Positions 32,000 to 40,462 of a stretch of 44,833 nt of DNA are shown here, piece after piece; positions within the stretch are counted from its first letter, which is position 1, and every line of letters begins with the position of its first letter. The position numbers were made by a program, and so were the translations under genes. The notes beneath the pieces are model-generated. The model made no database searches. It saw only the letters and a program-made list of their open reading frames with translations, and had not been told where the DNA came from. The stretch comes from Burkholderiales bacterium (GTDB taxonomy: Bacteria; Pseudomonadota; Gammaproteobacteria; Burkholderiales; Burkholderiaceae_E). The stretch is from the NCBI GenBank assembly GCA_029977705.1, contig JAPOKJ010000028.1, positions 1-44,833 of the forward strand, in the 5' to 3' direction.

Positions 32000-33489
32000 T
32001 GGTAATGGAAGTAGTCGGTCGACTTGCTCGCATTGGGGCCGCAGTCGGCCATCTGCGACACCAGCCGGTTTTGACTGGTCAGTTTCAGTACGCCACTGGT
32101 GTCCGAGCTGCTGCCGCGCACCACCTCCGTCAAAAGGGTACTGGCCCCTGTCATCGCGTCGGTCTTGATGATGGCACTGCCGGTGTAATCGGCATTGACC
32201 CGAATGAAATAGTAGTAGCCCGCCTTGTAGATCGCATCCAGCGCCAGGGCGTACGACAGGCCGCTGCTGGTGACCTTCGGAATGCCGGCGCTCAGATCGT
32301 TCACGTACTGGAACTTGCCAGCGCTGTACTGCAATACCTTGGTGCCGAACTCGTTGGAGGCAGGCGGACCTGCCTGGGCGCCCGTCGGATTGCCCGACAC
32401 CACGACATTGATCTTGCCGTTGACCGGTATGGCGCGCATGCCATAGATTGCCTTCTGGTACATGTCGGCGGGGAAACGCGTCGCATCGACCCTCACCGTG
32501 CCGTCACCGTTGCCCCACATGACAATGGGAGTACGGTGGTAGCCAGTATCGACCGACAGGATATCGAGGTTGCCATCACCATCGATGTCGGCCAGCGCCA
32601 CCTGATGGGCATAAATCGAGGGGACTGCAAGCGTCACCACTCGGTAGCTGCCATCGGCCTGGCTGAGCACGGCATACTGCAGCGAACTGTCATCGAAGAC
32701 GCCATTGATCGTGAAGTCCGGCCCTGTGCAACTGATGACGGCATCGGGCCGGCCATCCTTGTTCAGATCGCCGATTTCGATGAAGCCGGGCGTAACGCAG
32801 ATGTAGCGCTCGCTGGGCGTCTTGATGAGCTGGCTGGTCACATCCGTCCACTTGCCGCTGCTGTCCTTGCGGAGCAGGTAGAGCTTGGCAGCCGTGTCAG
32901 GCCACTTCGAGGGATTGCTGCCCGGAAAGGCGTTGCGATAAAAGGTCGAGGCCGTGATCGCGCTGAAGCTGCCCTCCTGCAGAAAGTCGGCGAAGGCGAC
33001 CGCACGCTGGCTCAAATTCTGCTCGCCCGACTCGAGCGTGACGCCCGGGATGTCCTGAAGATTGGGAAGCTTCGGATCATCGACGACGATGTCGTTCTTG
33101 TTTTCATAGCTGGTGGGCATCACCGGCATCGGAACAGCCAGGGTCACCGTCTTCTTGCTGCTGCCGCCGGAACCGGTGCAGGTGATCGTGTAGCTGTACT
33201 GGCCTCCGGCGCTGGGGGTGATGACCATGCTGCCACGAGTCCCCTGGGTGCCGGACCAGGTGTCGGAGGCGCTGCAGCTGCTCGCATCGGTCGAGCTCCA
33301 GGTCAAGGTGACCGGGGTATTGACCGCCGCCTTGGTGGCCGACAAGCTCAGGTTTGCCGTCGGTGCAGCAAGGGGCGTAGCCGCGGCAGAACCTGCCGTG
33401 GAGTTCGTGGCACTGCCACCCCCACCTCCGCAAGCCGCCGTCATCGACACCAGCGCGGCAAGCGTAAATCTTCCAGAAAATCGACCCAT
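31972..33489 (-). CDS. FG-GAP/VCBS repeat lipoprotein, upstream paralogue
   Basis: A 505-residue lipoprotein with signal ending MTAAC followed by a Gly/Ser/Ala linker. An Ig-like domain of the same type (VTLTWSSTDASSCSASDTW, YSYTITCTGSGGS) precedes VCBS/FG-GAP repeats, for example IGDLNKDGRPDAVISC and LADIDGDGNLDILSVD. The start ATG at 33489 has AGGGA six bases upstream. It is divergent from the Bug receptor gene across 206 bases, which hold both promoters. The homology to the downstream gene runs over most of the length but with diverged repeats, so the duplication is not recent. Role inferred as surface or adhesion-like; ligand unknown. Confidence 0.85.
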   Translation of the reverse strand: MGRFSGRFTLAALVSMTAACGGGGGSATNSTAGSAAATPLAAPTANLSLSATKAAVNTPVTLTWSSTDASSCSASDTWSGTQGTRGSMVITPSAGGQYSYTITCTGSGGSSKKTVTLAVPMPVMPTSYENKNDIVVDDPKLPNLQDIPGVTLESGEQNLSQRAVAFADFLQEGSFSAITASTFYRNAFPGSNPSKWPDTAAKLYLLRKDSSGKWTDVTSQLIKTPSERYICVTPGFIEIGDLNKDGRPDAVISCTGPDFTINGVFDDSSLQYAVLSQADGSYRVVTLAVPSIYAHQVALADIDGDGNLDILSVDTGYHRTPIVMWGNGDGTVRVDATRFPADMYQKAIYGMRAIPVNGKINVVVSGNPTGAQAGPPASNEFGTKVLQYSAGKFQYVNDLSAGIPKVTSSGLSYALALDAIYKAGYYYFIRVNADYTGSAIIKTDAMTGASTLLTEVVRGSSSDTSGVLKLTSQNRLVSQMADCGPNASKSTDYFHYQCTFSIPLP

Positions 33490-33695
33490 GTTAATCCCTG
33501 CGCTTCAGGACTCCGAACGATTCCTTTGCATCGGTACGAGCAGGCAGATCTTGAGGAACAAAATCACACCCCGGGCGGAAACGGCCCGAGGCGATGCAGG
33601 GCAACCGTCGCAGTACCGGGCATGGCCGGGTCGCTGCCGGGGATTTTGGCGGGCGGCGTAGACTTTCAGCTTTCATCCCTTAGCCGGCAAACACC

Positions 33696-34703
33696 ATGAC
33701 CCCTGCCCTGCACCGCCTGTTGACCTGCGCCGCGATCGCCCTGAGCGCATCCCTGCTTCCTGCAGGCGCTACACTGGCCCAGGAGTTTCCGGCGCCAGGC
33801 AAGGTGATCAGCTTCGTGCTGCCCTACGCGCCGGGGGGACCGACCGACAAGGCTGCACGCGATCTGGCGCAGGCCATGAGCAAGGCCCTGGGCGGCCAGG
33901 GTATCGTGGTGGAGAACGCGCCCGGTGCCTCTGTGGCGATTGGCGCCGCCAAGGTGGCCAAGGCCAGCCCTGATGGCTACACCCTCCTGTTCACCCATAT
34001 CGCCCAGGCGACCCTGCCCACCTTCTTTCGCAACCTGCCCTACAACGTCGACAAAGACTTCGAATACCTGGGCCTGGTCAGCGAGAACCCGATGAACCTG
34101 ATCGCACGACCCACCATGCCCGCGGGAACGATCGGCGAGTTGGTGAGCTGGATACAAGCCAACAAGGACCGGATCACGATCGCCAATGCTGGCCAGGGAT
34201 CGGCCTCGCACCTGTGCGGGATGCTGATCCAGTCAGCCCTGAAGGTCGATATGACCTCGGTCCCCTACAAGGGCACGGCACCTGCCATGACCGACCTGAT
34301 CGGTGGGCAGATCGACCTGATGTGCGACCAGACCACCACGACCATTGCGCAGATCGAAGGCAAGCGTGTCAAGTCCTATGCCGTGACCACGCCAAGGCGC
34401 CTGACCCAGGCCACCCTTAATGACACGCCGACGATGCAGGAAGCCGGCTTCAAGGACTTCAGCGTGACCATCTGGCAGGGGCTGTACGCCCCGCGCGGCA
34501 CGCCGGCAGCCGTGCTGCGCAAGCTCAACGATGCCCTCAGGACTGCCGTCAAGGATCCGGACTTCATCCGCAAGCAGGAACAGGGCGGCGCCGCAGTGAT
34601 CACCGATGCCCGCCTCGAGCCGGCCGGGCACAAGGCCTTCGTGATGTCGGAGGTCAGCAAATGGGCACCCCTGATCAAGGCCGGCGGCGTGTACGCTGAC
34701 TGA
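33696..34703 (+). CDS. Bug (TctC) family solute receptor
   Basis: A 335-residue periplasmic receptor with a Sec signal (LLTCAAIALSASLLPAGATLAQ). Family signatures are VISFVLPYAPGGPTDKAARDLAQAM, VVENAPGASVAIGAAKVAKASPDGYTLL and SVPYKGTAPAMTDLIGGQIDLMCDQ, including the KGxxP loop that contacts the ligand carboxylate. It is not closely similar to the other Bug protein of this window beyond the family motifs. No TctA/TctB genes are nearby. The downstream photolyase-like gene starts 34 bases after its stop and could be cotranscribed. Ligand unknown. Confidence 0.9.
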   Translation: MTPALHRLLTCAAIALSASLLPAGATLAQEFPAPGKVISFVLPYAPGGPTDKAARDLAQAMSKALGGQGIVVENAPGASVAIGAAKVAKASPDGYTLLFTHIAQATLPTFFRNLPYNVDKDFEYLGLVSENPMNLIARPTMPAGTIGELVSWIQANKDRITIANAGQGSASHLCGMLIQSALKVDMTSVPYKGTAPAMTDLIGGQIDLMCDQTTTTIAQIEGKRVKSYAVTTPRRLTQATLNDTPTMQEAGFKDFSVTIWQGLYAPRGTPAAVLRKLNDALRTAVKDPDFIRKQEQGGAAVITDARLEPAGHKAFVMSEVSKWAPLIKAGGVYAD

Positions 34704-34737
34704 GCCGGTTACCCTCTTGCAAAGGCAGCATGATGCC

Positions 34738-35946
34738 GTGACGACCGGCTGGTACGTGGCACCCGATCGCGCAGCCGGCCTGGCGCGTCTGGCACAGGTC
34801 GATCCGGCCGCCTACGCGCGTACCCGCAACCATCTGGACGGCGCGGTCACCGGCCTGTCCCCGTATCTGACCCATGGCCTGATCAGCCTGCGGGAGGTCC
34901 TGGCCGCCGTGTTGTCCCGGGGCCGCCTGCCCATCGGGCACAAGCTCGTCTTCGAACTGGGCTGGCGCGAATACTTTCGCCATGTCTGGTCCCACCAGGG
35001 TGAGGCGATTTTCAGCTCGCTGCACCCCGGCCCCTGCGATGAGCAAGGGTATGACACGGCCTTGCCGGATGACCTTTGCCGGGCAGCGACCGGTGTCCCC
35101 GCCATCGACTCGGCCGTGCGCAGCCTGTATGCCACCGGCTACCTGCACAACCATGCCCGGATGTGGCTGGCCAGCTACGTCGTTCACCTGCGCAAGGTGC
35201 ACTGGCGAAGCGGTGCCGACTGGATGGTGGCCTACCTGCTCGATGGCGATCTGGCCAGCAACCACCTGAGCTGGCAGTGGGTGGCCGGCACCGGAAGCCA
35301 CAAGCCCTATCTTTTCAACGCTGAAAACGTGGCGCGCTTTGCGCCGGCGCCCTGGCACAGTCCCGGATCGGTGATCGACCAGTCCTACGAGCGCCTGGAC
35401 CAGATCGCACGGTCGACCCTGCGCCTGGCCCCTGCCCCTGGCAAAGCCGCCTCGGGGACCATGGATACGTTCCCCTGCGACCCGCTCCTTCATCGTCCGC
35501 CGGCCGATCTCGGCCTGCAGGCCCCTGACGCCGCCGCCGCTCAGGCACTGGCCGGTCGCCGTGTGTGGCTGGTGCACCCCTGGGCCCTGCGCCTGCCTCC
35601 CGAGGGCCTGGCCGAGGGCACCGCCATCATCGGGATCTACCCGAAGGAACATCATCAGCGCTGGCCCTGGTCGGCGGCGCGCTGGCGTTGGGTCGATGCC
35701 GCCATGTCGGCCCTGACCCCGCATCGCTGGCTGATCGATGCCGCCACACTGAGTCAGGTCCTGGCGGACAGCGACCGGGTGGAATGCGCCGAAGAGGCAC
35801 ATGTGCAGCCCTGGCTGCCAGCGATGGTCAAGCCTAGGTTGGAGCCGACGCTGTTCCCGGCGGTGTCGCGCCCCTGCACCAGCTTTTCACAATGGTGGAC
35901 CCGCAGCACCCGTGGTCTGCAGGAGGCCTCAGCCCTGCTCCGGTAA
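34738..35946 (+). CDS. photolyase/cryptochrome FAD-domain protein lacking the N-terminal antenna domain
   Basis: A protein of about 402 residues that starts straight in the FAD-binding domain of DNA photolyases: GLSPYLTHGLISLREVL, ELGWREYFRHVW, VPAIDSAVRSLYATGYLHNHARMW and LLDGDLASNHLSWQW. Residues equivalent to E. coli Asp372, Asp374, Asn378 and Trp382 are kept. The usual N-terminal alpha/beta antenna domain is absent. After a linker, about residue 270 onwards, comes another domain (RRVWLVHPWALRL, IIGIYPKEHHQRW) whose start faintly recalls the alpha/beta domain of photolyases, so the order may be permuted. The start is uncertain: GTG 34738 was chosen as nearest to the conserved part; TTG 34717 is in frame and neither has a convincing Shine-Dalgarno. 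DNA repair or photoreception cannot be told apart. Confidence 0.75.
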   Translation: MTTGWYVAPDRAAGLARLAQVDPAAYARTRNHLDGAVTGLSPYLTHGLISLREVLAAVLSRGRLPIGHKLVFELGWREYFRHVWSHQGEAIFSSLHPGPCDEQGYDTALPDDLCRAATGVPAIDSAVRSLYATGYLHNHARMWLASYVVHLRKVHWRSGADWMVAYLLDGDLASNHLSWQWVAGTGSHKPYLFNAENVARFAPAPWHSPGSVIDQSYERLDQIARSTLRLAPAPGKAASGTMDTFPCDPLLHRPPADLGLQAPDAAAAQALAGRRVWLVHPWALRLPPEGLAEGTAIIGIYPKEHHQRWPWSAARWRWVDAAMSALTPHRWLIDAATLSQVLADSDRVECAEEAHVQPWLPAMVKPRLEPTLFPAVSRPCTSFSQWWTRSTRGLQEASALLR

Positions 35947-35973
35947 CGTCCTGGCCACGTGGCGATCAACCGG

Positions 35974-36999
35974 CTACCTGACCGACTCGCGAATCCAGGC
36001 GATCAGCAGGTCGGCGATGGCCAGATTGTTGCGGTCCATCATCATCATGTGGGTGTTGCCCCGATGGCCGGCCTCGGGCAGCAGGAGAAAGCGGGCCTTG
36101 CCGCCTGCCGCCTTGATGGCATCGACCGTGCTGACACAGCCATTGCGACGCTGGTCGCCATTGGGACCGGCAGCACCCACGCTGTTGTCGCCCCACACCG
36201 ACAGGAACGGCACCCTGGCAAAGACCCCGCGGGCCTCGTCGGCACTCACCGGCACACAATTGCCCTCGACATTGACCAGGGCCAGCATCTTGCCACCCCG
36301 GTTACGCACCAGGTCCAGACCGAAGGCACCGGACTGGGAATGCACCACCACCACCGCCGGCCCGATGCGGTCCAGGAGGGCGCCCAGGGCTGCGACCGTG
36401 TTGGCACCAGCCCCTGGCAAAGTGGTCTCGGCATTGGGGACCAGTTGCGCGGTGTAATGCTCGAAGGCCTCGACCGGAAATTGCACATTGGGAAAGGGCG
36501 TCGGGTAGTTGGCACCGATACGAAAGAAAAACCAGCCGCGCTCGCGTGGTGCGATCGGCATCTCGGGCAGTCCCTTGGCCTCAGCCTCGGCCCGGGCACG
36601 GTTCACAACAGTCGGATTGAAGCCCGAGCGGCCCCGACCGGCATGGTCGACCAGGTAGACCGGGTGACCCTTGCGAACAAAGTAGGTGGCCCAGCCTTCT
36701 CGCCCGTCGGGCGTGGTCTCGTAGGTGGCGCCGGTATGCCCGGAACCGTGTACCAGCACCACGGCCGGCCCGCTGATGGTTCGGGGAATCCGGTACTGGA
36801 CGTACATCTGGCCCACGGTGATCGTGCCCGGGGCATCCTGCCCGCCCGGCGGGGCGCCGGGGTGGCTCGAGGCGGCCGTACGACCATTGACGAAGAAGCT
36901 GCCGTCGTCCTGCAACTCGAGGGGCCCCCCGAGGGAGCCCGCCTGCGCGGTCGTAGCAAAGGCCATCAACAGGCCCATGATCCTGGCTGAGCGAAGCAT
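35974..36999 (-). CDS. secreted alpha/beta hydrolase
   Basis: A 341-residue protein with a short Sec signal (MLRSARIMGLLMAFATTAQA). The alpha/beta hydrolase core shows VVLVHGSGHTGATYE (oxyanion region), YLVDHAGRGRSG, and the nucleophile elbow VVVHSQSGAFGLDLV with Ser in HSQSG instead of the usual GxSxG; the histidine is in EAGHRGNTH near the C-terminus. An insertion after GFNPTVVNRARAEAE forms a lid. It resembles secreted esterases and haloalkane-type hydrolases of unknown substrate. GGAGG lies five bases before the ATG. A mobile element fills the gap to the MFS gene upstream on the same strand. Confidence 0.85.
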   Translation of the reverse strand: MLRSARIMGLLMAFATTAQAGSLGGPLELQDDGSFFVNGRTAASSHPGAPPGGQDAPGTITVGQMYVQYRIPRTISGPAVVLVHGSGHTGATYETTPDGREGWATYFVRKGHPVYLVDHAGRGRSGFNPTVVNRARAEAEAKGLPEMPIAPRERGWFFFRIGANYPTPFPNVQFPVEAFEHYTAQLVPNAETTLPGAGANTVAALGALLDRIGPAVVVVHSQSGAFGLDLVRNRGGKMLALVNVEGNCVPVSADEARGVFARVPFLSVWGDNSVGAAGPNGDQRRNGCVSTVDAIKAAGGKARFLLLPEAGHRGNTHMMMMDRNNLAIADLLIAWIRESVR

Positions 37000-37082
37000 C
37001 GCGTCCTCCGTCGCTTGAATGCGTCGGCCCAGTATAGCCGTCAGTCCCTAGTGTGGTGTGCCGCAAATAACTTATCTGATAA

Positions 37083-37180
37083 CGAAGTGCAATGAGGGTG
37101 AATGCAAGGCGCGGTTGCGGGCCGATAGCGGGGCTATCGACCCGGGTTCGCAACGCCGCAGTCGCCCTCATTTCACTTCG
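37083..37180. repeat. first internal hairpin of the MITE
   Basis: Arms CGAAGTG-C-AATGAGGG and CCCTCATT-T-CACTTCG pair at 15 of 16 positions. Nested inside are GTTGCG/CGCAAC and the perfect CGATAGC-GGG-GCTATCG. The whole forms one long hairpin of about 98 bases that could fold as RNA or as a DNA cruciform. Confidence 0.8.
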
Positions 37181-37221
37181 CCCCGAAGGGGATCGATCGG
37201 ACGAGGCACTCGGTCGCTCGC

Positions 37222-37259
37222 CCGCCAGGGCAGATATCACCCGATATCTACCCTGGCGG
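37222..37259. repeat. second internal hairpin of the MITE
   Basis: CCGCCAGGG-C-AGATATC and GATATCT-A-CCCTGGCGG pair at 16 of 17 positions around the loop ACCC. A stem this regular in a region with no gene suggests a selected structure. No T tract follows in either direction. Confidence 0.85.
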
Positions 37260-37322
37260 ACAACCGCCCGATCATCCTAGTCTGAGTCAAATCCTTAGAC
37301 AAGTTATTTACGGCACACCACA

Positions 37323-38513
37323 CTAGCGCGCGGCCGGCGCGATCCGCGCGGGTCGCCAGATCCACACAAAGAGCAGCGCCGCGCTTGCAAAGGCGCCACC
37401 CGCCAAAAAGGTGACCCGGGCACCAGACAGGTCCCACAGCAGCCCCGCAATGGCACTGGCCAGCAGCATCGCCACGCCCGATAACAGATTGAAAAATCCG
37501 TAGGCGGTGCCGCGCAGGTCCGGCGGCGCCACATCCGCCACCATCGTCGCCAGCAAGCCCTGGGTCATGGCCATGTGCAGACCCCATAGGGTGACGCCCA
37601 CCCATACCCACCCCCAGTGGTTGCTGAAGGCCAGGGCCGCATCGGCTGCGATCAGCAACAGCAAGCCCCAGCACAGCAGGCGGACATGGCTGACCGAGTC
37701 GGCCCACTTTCCGAAGGGATAGGCGGCCAGCGCGTATACGGCGTTCAGGCCGATCAGGACCAACGGTGTCAGGGCAATGGCCAGTCCACCCTCGTGCGCA
37801 CGCAGCACCAGGAAGGCCTCGGAGAAGCGGGCCAGGGTGAAGATCGCACCGATGGCCACGACCTTCCAGTAGGCGGCGGAAAGACGCCTGAGGGTGGCCG
37901 CGGCCAGCGGGTTGCTTCTTTGGGGTGTCCATCGCTGTAGCGGCTCCTGAACGCCGAGAACCAGGAGGACCACGGCCAAGACGGCTGGGATAACGGCCAC
38001 CCAGAACACCGCCCGAAAGTCGTCGGCCCAGCACAGCATCAGGACGAGCCCGAGCAGCGGTCCGATCAGGGCGCCGGCGCTGTCGAGCGCCTGCCGCAAT
38101 CCGAAGGCGGCACCGCGAATGGTGGCGGGCGTCAGATCCGCCACCAGCGCATCGCGCGGCGCGCCGCGAATGCCTTTGCCAATCCGGTCGATGAAGCGTG
38201 CCGCGACCATCAGCCCGGCCCCCTGTGCCAGCGCGAACAGGGGTTTGGAGGCCGCACCGAGGCCATAGCCCAGCAAGGCCAGCGGCTTGCGCTTGCCCCA
38301 CCAGTCCGACAGGACGCCGGAGAACACCTTCACCACCAGTGCAGTGGCTTCGGCCACCCCTTCGATCAGGCCGATGCTCAGGACCGACAGACCCAGCGTG
38401 GTCGACAGAAAGACCGGCAGCAGGCTGTGGATCATTTCCGAGGACACGTCCATCAGCAGGCTGACAAACCCCAGGGCCCAGATGCTGGCGGGAATGGGAG
38501 GCTTGCTGCTCAT
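37323..38513 (-). CDS. major facilitator superfamily transporter
   Basis: A 396-residue membrane protein with twelve predicted helices. The MFS signature loop between helices 2 and 3 is GVLSDWWGKRKPLALLGYGLG, and a second DRIGKGIRGAPRDALVADL follows, a motif pattern of the group of MFS proteins with RxGKGxRxAPRDAL. Substrate unknown. ATG at 38513 places the first helix (WALGFVSLLMDVSSEMIH) near the start. Its TAG stop coincides with the target site of the MITE downstream; the protein sequence is unchanged by the insertion. It is divergent from the nitronate monooxygenase gene across 87 bases. Confidence 0.9.
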   Translation of the reverse strand: MSSKPPIPASIWALGFVSLLMDVSSEMIHSLLPVFLSTTLGLSVLSIGLIEGVAEATALVVKVFSGVLSDWWGKRKPLALLGYGLGAASKPLFALAQGAGLMVAARFIDRIGKGIRGAPRDALVADLTPATIRGAAFGLRQALDSAGALIGPLLGLVLMLCWADDFRAVFWVAVIPAVLAVVLLVLGVQEPLQRWTPQRSNPLAAATLRRLSAAYWKVVAIGAIFTLARFSEAFLVLRAHEGGLAIALTPLVLIGLNAVYALAAYPFGKWADSVSHVRLLCWGLLLLIAADAALAFSNHWGWVWVGVTLWGLHMAMTQGLLATMVADVAPPDLRGTAYGFFNLLSGVAMLLASAIAGLLWDLSGARVTFLAGGAFASAALLFVWIWRPARIAPAAR

Positions 38514-38600
38514 GACCCATCTTGTCACAGTACGATGTCGGAGCCCAGACATTCCTGCGCCGCAGGATCGTCCCACTCCACCGCTCTGCCCGAAAAACTC

Positions 38601-39626
38601 ATGACGCCGCTTCATACCCGTTTCACCCGTGCCTTCGGGCTGAATACCCCGATCGCCCTGGCCCCCATGGCGCTGGCCAGCGGTGGCACACTGGCAGCGG
38701 CTTGCGTGCAGGCCGGCGCACTGGGGCTGGTCGGCGGCGGCTATGCCGAGATGCCCTGGACCCAGCGCGAATACCAGCGGGCGCTTGACCTGGTCCCGCT
38801 CGAGTCCCGTTCGCGCCTCGGGCTGGGCTTCATCACCTGGAAGCTCGACGAAGACGCCAGCGCGCTGGACTGGGCCCTGAACCTGCCCGCGGAGCAGCGC
38901 CCGCGCGCCGTGATGCTGTCGTTTGGCGATCCGCGCCCGTATGCGCCGCGCATTCTCGACAGCGGCGCGCGCCTGCTTTGCCAGGTCCAGCGGCTGTCAC
39001 AAGTGGAGCAAGCCCTGCAAGCCGGCGCGCAAGTCATCATTGCCCAGGGCTCCGAGGCCGGCGGACATGGCGCCAATGCCCTCGAGGGCCGCGCCACCTT
39101 CACCCTCGTGCCCGAGATGGCCGACTACCTGGGGCGGCAGGCGCCGCAGACGCTGCTGCTGGCGGCAGGCGGCGTGGCCGACGGCCGAGGCCTGGCAGCG
39201 GCCCTGGCACTGGGGGCCGATGGCGTGCTGGTGGGCTCGCGCCTGTGGGCGAGCAGCGAAAGTCTGGCCAGCCCGGGCGCGGTTGCCGCGGCGCTTGCGG
39301 CGCGGGGCGATGACACCGCGCGCAGCGCCGTCTTCGATATCCTGCGTCGCAAGAACTGGCCCGCACCCTACGACTTCCGAGCGCTGCGCAATGCCCTGCA
39401 TCGCCAATGGGAACGACGCATCGACGATCTGCGCGCCGACCCGCAATCGGCGCGCGCGGACTACGACGCTGGCGTCAGTGCGGGAGATTTCAGTCGCGCG
39501 CACAGCACCGTCGGCGAGGCCGTAGGCCTGATCGGCGATGCTCCCGGTGCACAGGAACTCGTGGCCCGCATGACCCTCGAGGCACGCGCCGCACTGGTCA
39601 GGGGCTCGGCCTTGCTGGTCGGCTGA
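38601..39626 (+). CDS. nitronate monooxygenase (NMO/2-nitropropane dioxygenase family)
   Basis: A 341-residue FMN-dependent TIM-barrel enzyme. The typical loops are PIALAPMALASGGTLAAACVQAGALGLVGGG at the N-terminus, IIAQGSEAGGHG (FMN/active site, with the histidine) and LLLAAGGVADGRGLAAALALGADGVLVGSR (phosphate loop). Such enzymes oxidise nitronates such as propionate 3-nitronate, a toxic respiratory inhibitor. ATG at 38601 gives a normal N-terminus; no strong Shine-Dalgarno. The last 29 bases overlap the 3' end of the tetR gene on the other strand. Confidence 0.9.
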   Translation: MTPLHTRFTRAFGLNTPIALAPMALASGGTLAAACVQAGALGLVGGGYAEMPWTQREYQRALDLVPLESRSRLGLGFITWKLDEDASALDWALNLPAEQRPRAVMLSFGDPRPYAPRILDSGARLLCQVQRLSQVEQALQAGAQVIIAQGSEAGGHGANALEGRATFTLVPEMADYLGRQAPQTLLLAAGGVADGRGLAAALALGADGVLVGSRLWASSESLASPGAVAAALAARGDDTARSAVFDILRRKNWPAPYDFRALRNALHRQWERRIDDLRADPQSARADYDAGVSAGDFSRAHSTVGEAVGLIGDAPGAQELVARMTLEARAALVRGSALLVG

Positions 39627-40230
39627 CCGGCGGGACCGGGGACGGGCTCTCGAGGTCGATCATGCGCACGATCGCCCTGATGTCTGGCTGATGGCCTGCC
39701 GGCAAGGACGAAAAATAGCCCTGCACCGCCAGCGTGGCATAGCCGTGCACCAGTGACCAGGCCGCCACTGATGTCCGGAGGCAACCCGGCGAATTCGCCG
39801 GCTCACCCCGAATCGCTGCAACGCACTCGACCACTACGCGGAACGCAGCGCCCGACGCTTCCCGAAACCGGGCCTGGGTATCGAACCTTCCCCGGCGACC
39901 GAACATCAAGCTGAAGAGCGACGGTTCGCGCTGCGCGAAGGCCGCATAGGCCTCACCGGCAAGATACATCCGGTCACGGGGCGTGGCTTGCTTCGAGGCC
40001 CCGGTGGCAGCCTGCATGTCCATCCGCAAAGCGTCGAAGCCCACCGCGGCCAATTCCATCAGCAAGGCCTCCTTGCTCTCGAAATGCCGATAGGTCGCAT
40101 TGACGGTCACGCCCAGGCTCAAAGCCAGGTCGCGCAGGCTCAATTCCAGCTCTGTCTTGTGGGCGAGTCGCTCGCGTGCGGCCTCGAGGAGGGCCACCCG
40201 AAGGTTGCCGTGGTGATAGGGCTTGTTCAT
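39598..40230 (-). CDS. TetR/AcrR family regulator (WHG-type C-terminus)
   Basis: A 210-residue repressor. The helix-turn-helix is LSLRDLALSLGVTVNATYRHFESKEALLMEL (about residues 30-60). The ligand domain shows YAAFAQREPSLFSLMFGRRG, typical of TetR proteins with the WHG C-terminal domain. It is divergent from the DUF2214 gene, with a 19-bp palindrome between them, the likely operator. ATG at 40230 is the only start adjoining the conserved MNKPYHHGNLR; no strong Shine-Dalgarno. Ligand unknown. It overlaps the convergent nitronate monooxygenase gene by 29 bases. Confidence 0.9.
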   Translation of the reverse strand: MNKPYHHGNLRVALLEAARERLAHKTELELSLRDLALSLGVTVNATYRHFESKEALLMELAAVGFDALRMDMQAATGASKQATPRDRMYLAGEAYAAFAQREPSLFSLMFGRRGRFDTQARFREASGAAFRVVVECVAAIRGEPANSPGCLRTSVAAWSLVHGYATLAVQGYFSSLPAGHQPDIRAIVRMIDLESPSPVPPVSRPARPSP

Positions 40231-40315
40231 TGGACGGTCATGGCAAGAAGGCGGCTGCATGGCGCATGATGGGCAGACATGTTGACAGTGTACACATAAT
40301 CCCTTAAGCTTCGTC

Positions 40316-40334
40316 ATGTATGCACTGCATACAT
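40316..40334. promoter_or_regulatory. 19-bp palindromic operator between tetR and DUF2214 gene
   Basis: ATGTATGCACTGCATACAT is a 9-1-9 palindrome with no mismatch. It lies 85 bases before the TetR start and about 128 before the DUF2214 start. TTGACA at 40282-40287 with TAAGCT 17 bases on gives a possible plus-strand promoter just upstream of the palindrome. Autoregulation by the neighbouring TetR is inferred. Confidence 0.65.
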
Positions 40335-40462
40335 TAAACATCGTTCAACTGATACGTGACCATCCACCCAAACAGGATCCCAAGCATGACCCCAGCCCCT
40401 TTTCCCCCGAAGCGCCCCGAGGCCGCTCAGCCCGCGACCCAACGCACGCAAGGGGTCGCACG

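Larger units (their letters stand above)
37049..37325. mobile_element. MITE-like non-autonomous element, IS630-type ends
   Basis: A 273-bp element (37051-37323) is bounded by terminal inverted repeats of 23 bp, GTGTGGTGTGCCG followed by C or T then AAATAACTT, with one mismatch; the similarity extends imperfectly about 8 bp further inward. Each end abuts a TA (37049-37050 and 37324-37325), within CTAG on both sides, as expected for IS630/Tc1-mariner insertion at CTAG with TA duplication. No transposase is encoded. Two strong internal hairpins lie inside. It inserted exactly in the TAG stop of the upstream MFS gene and left the stop intact. Confidence 0.85.

Noticed and set aside
37058-37285. 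Small protein frames inside the MITE
   Set aside because: They run through hairpin arms, have no Shine-Dalgarno and no protein-like composition.
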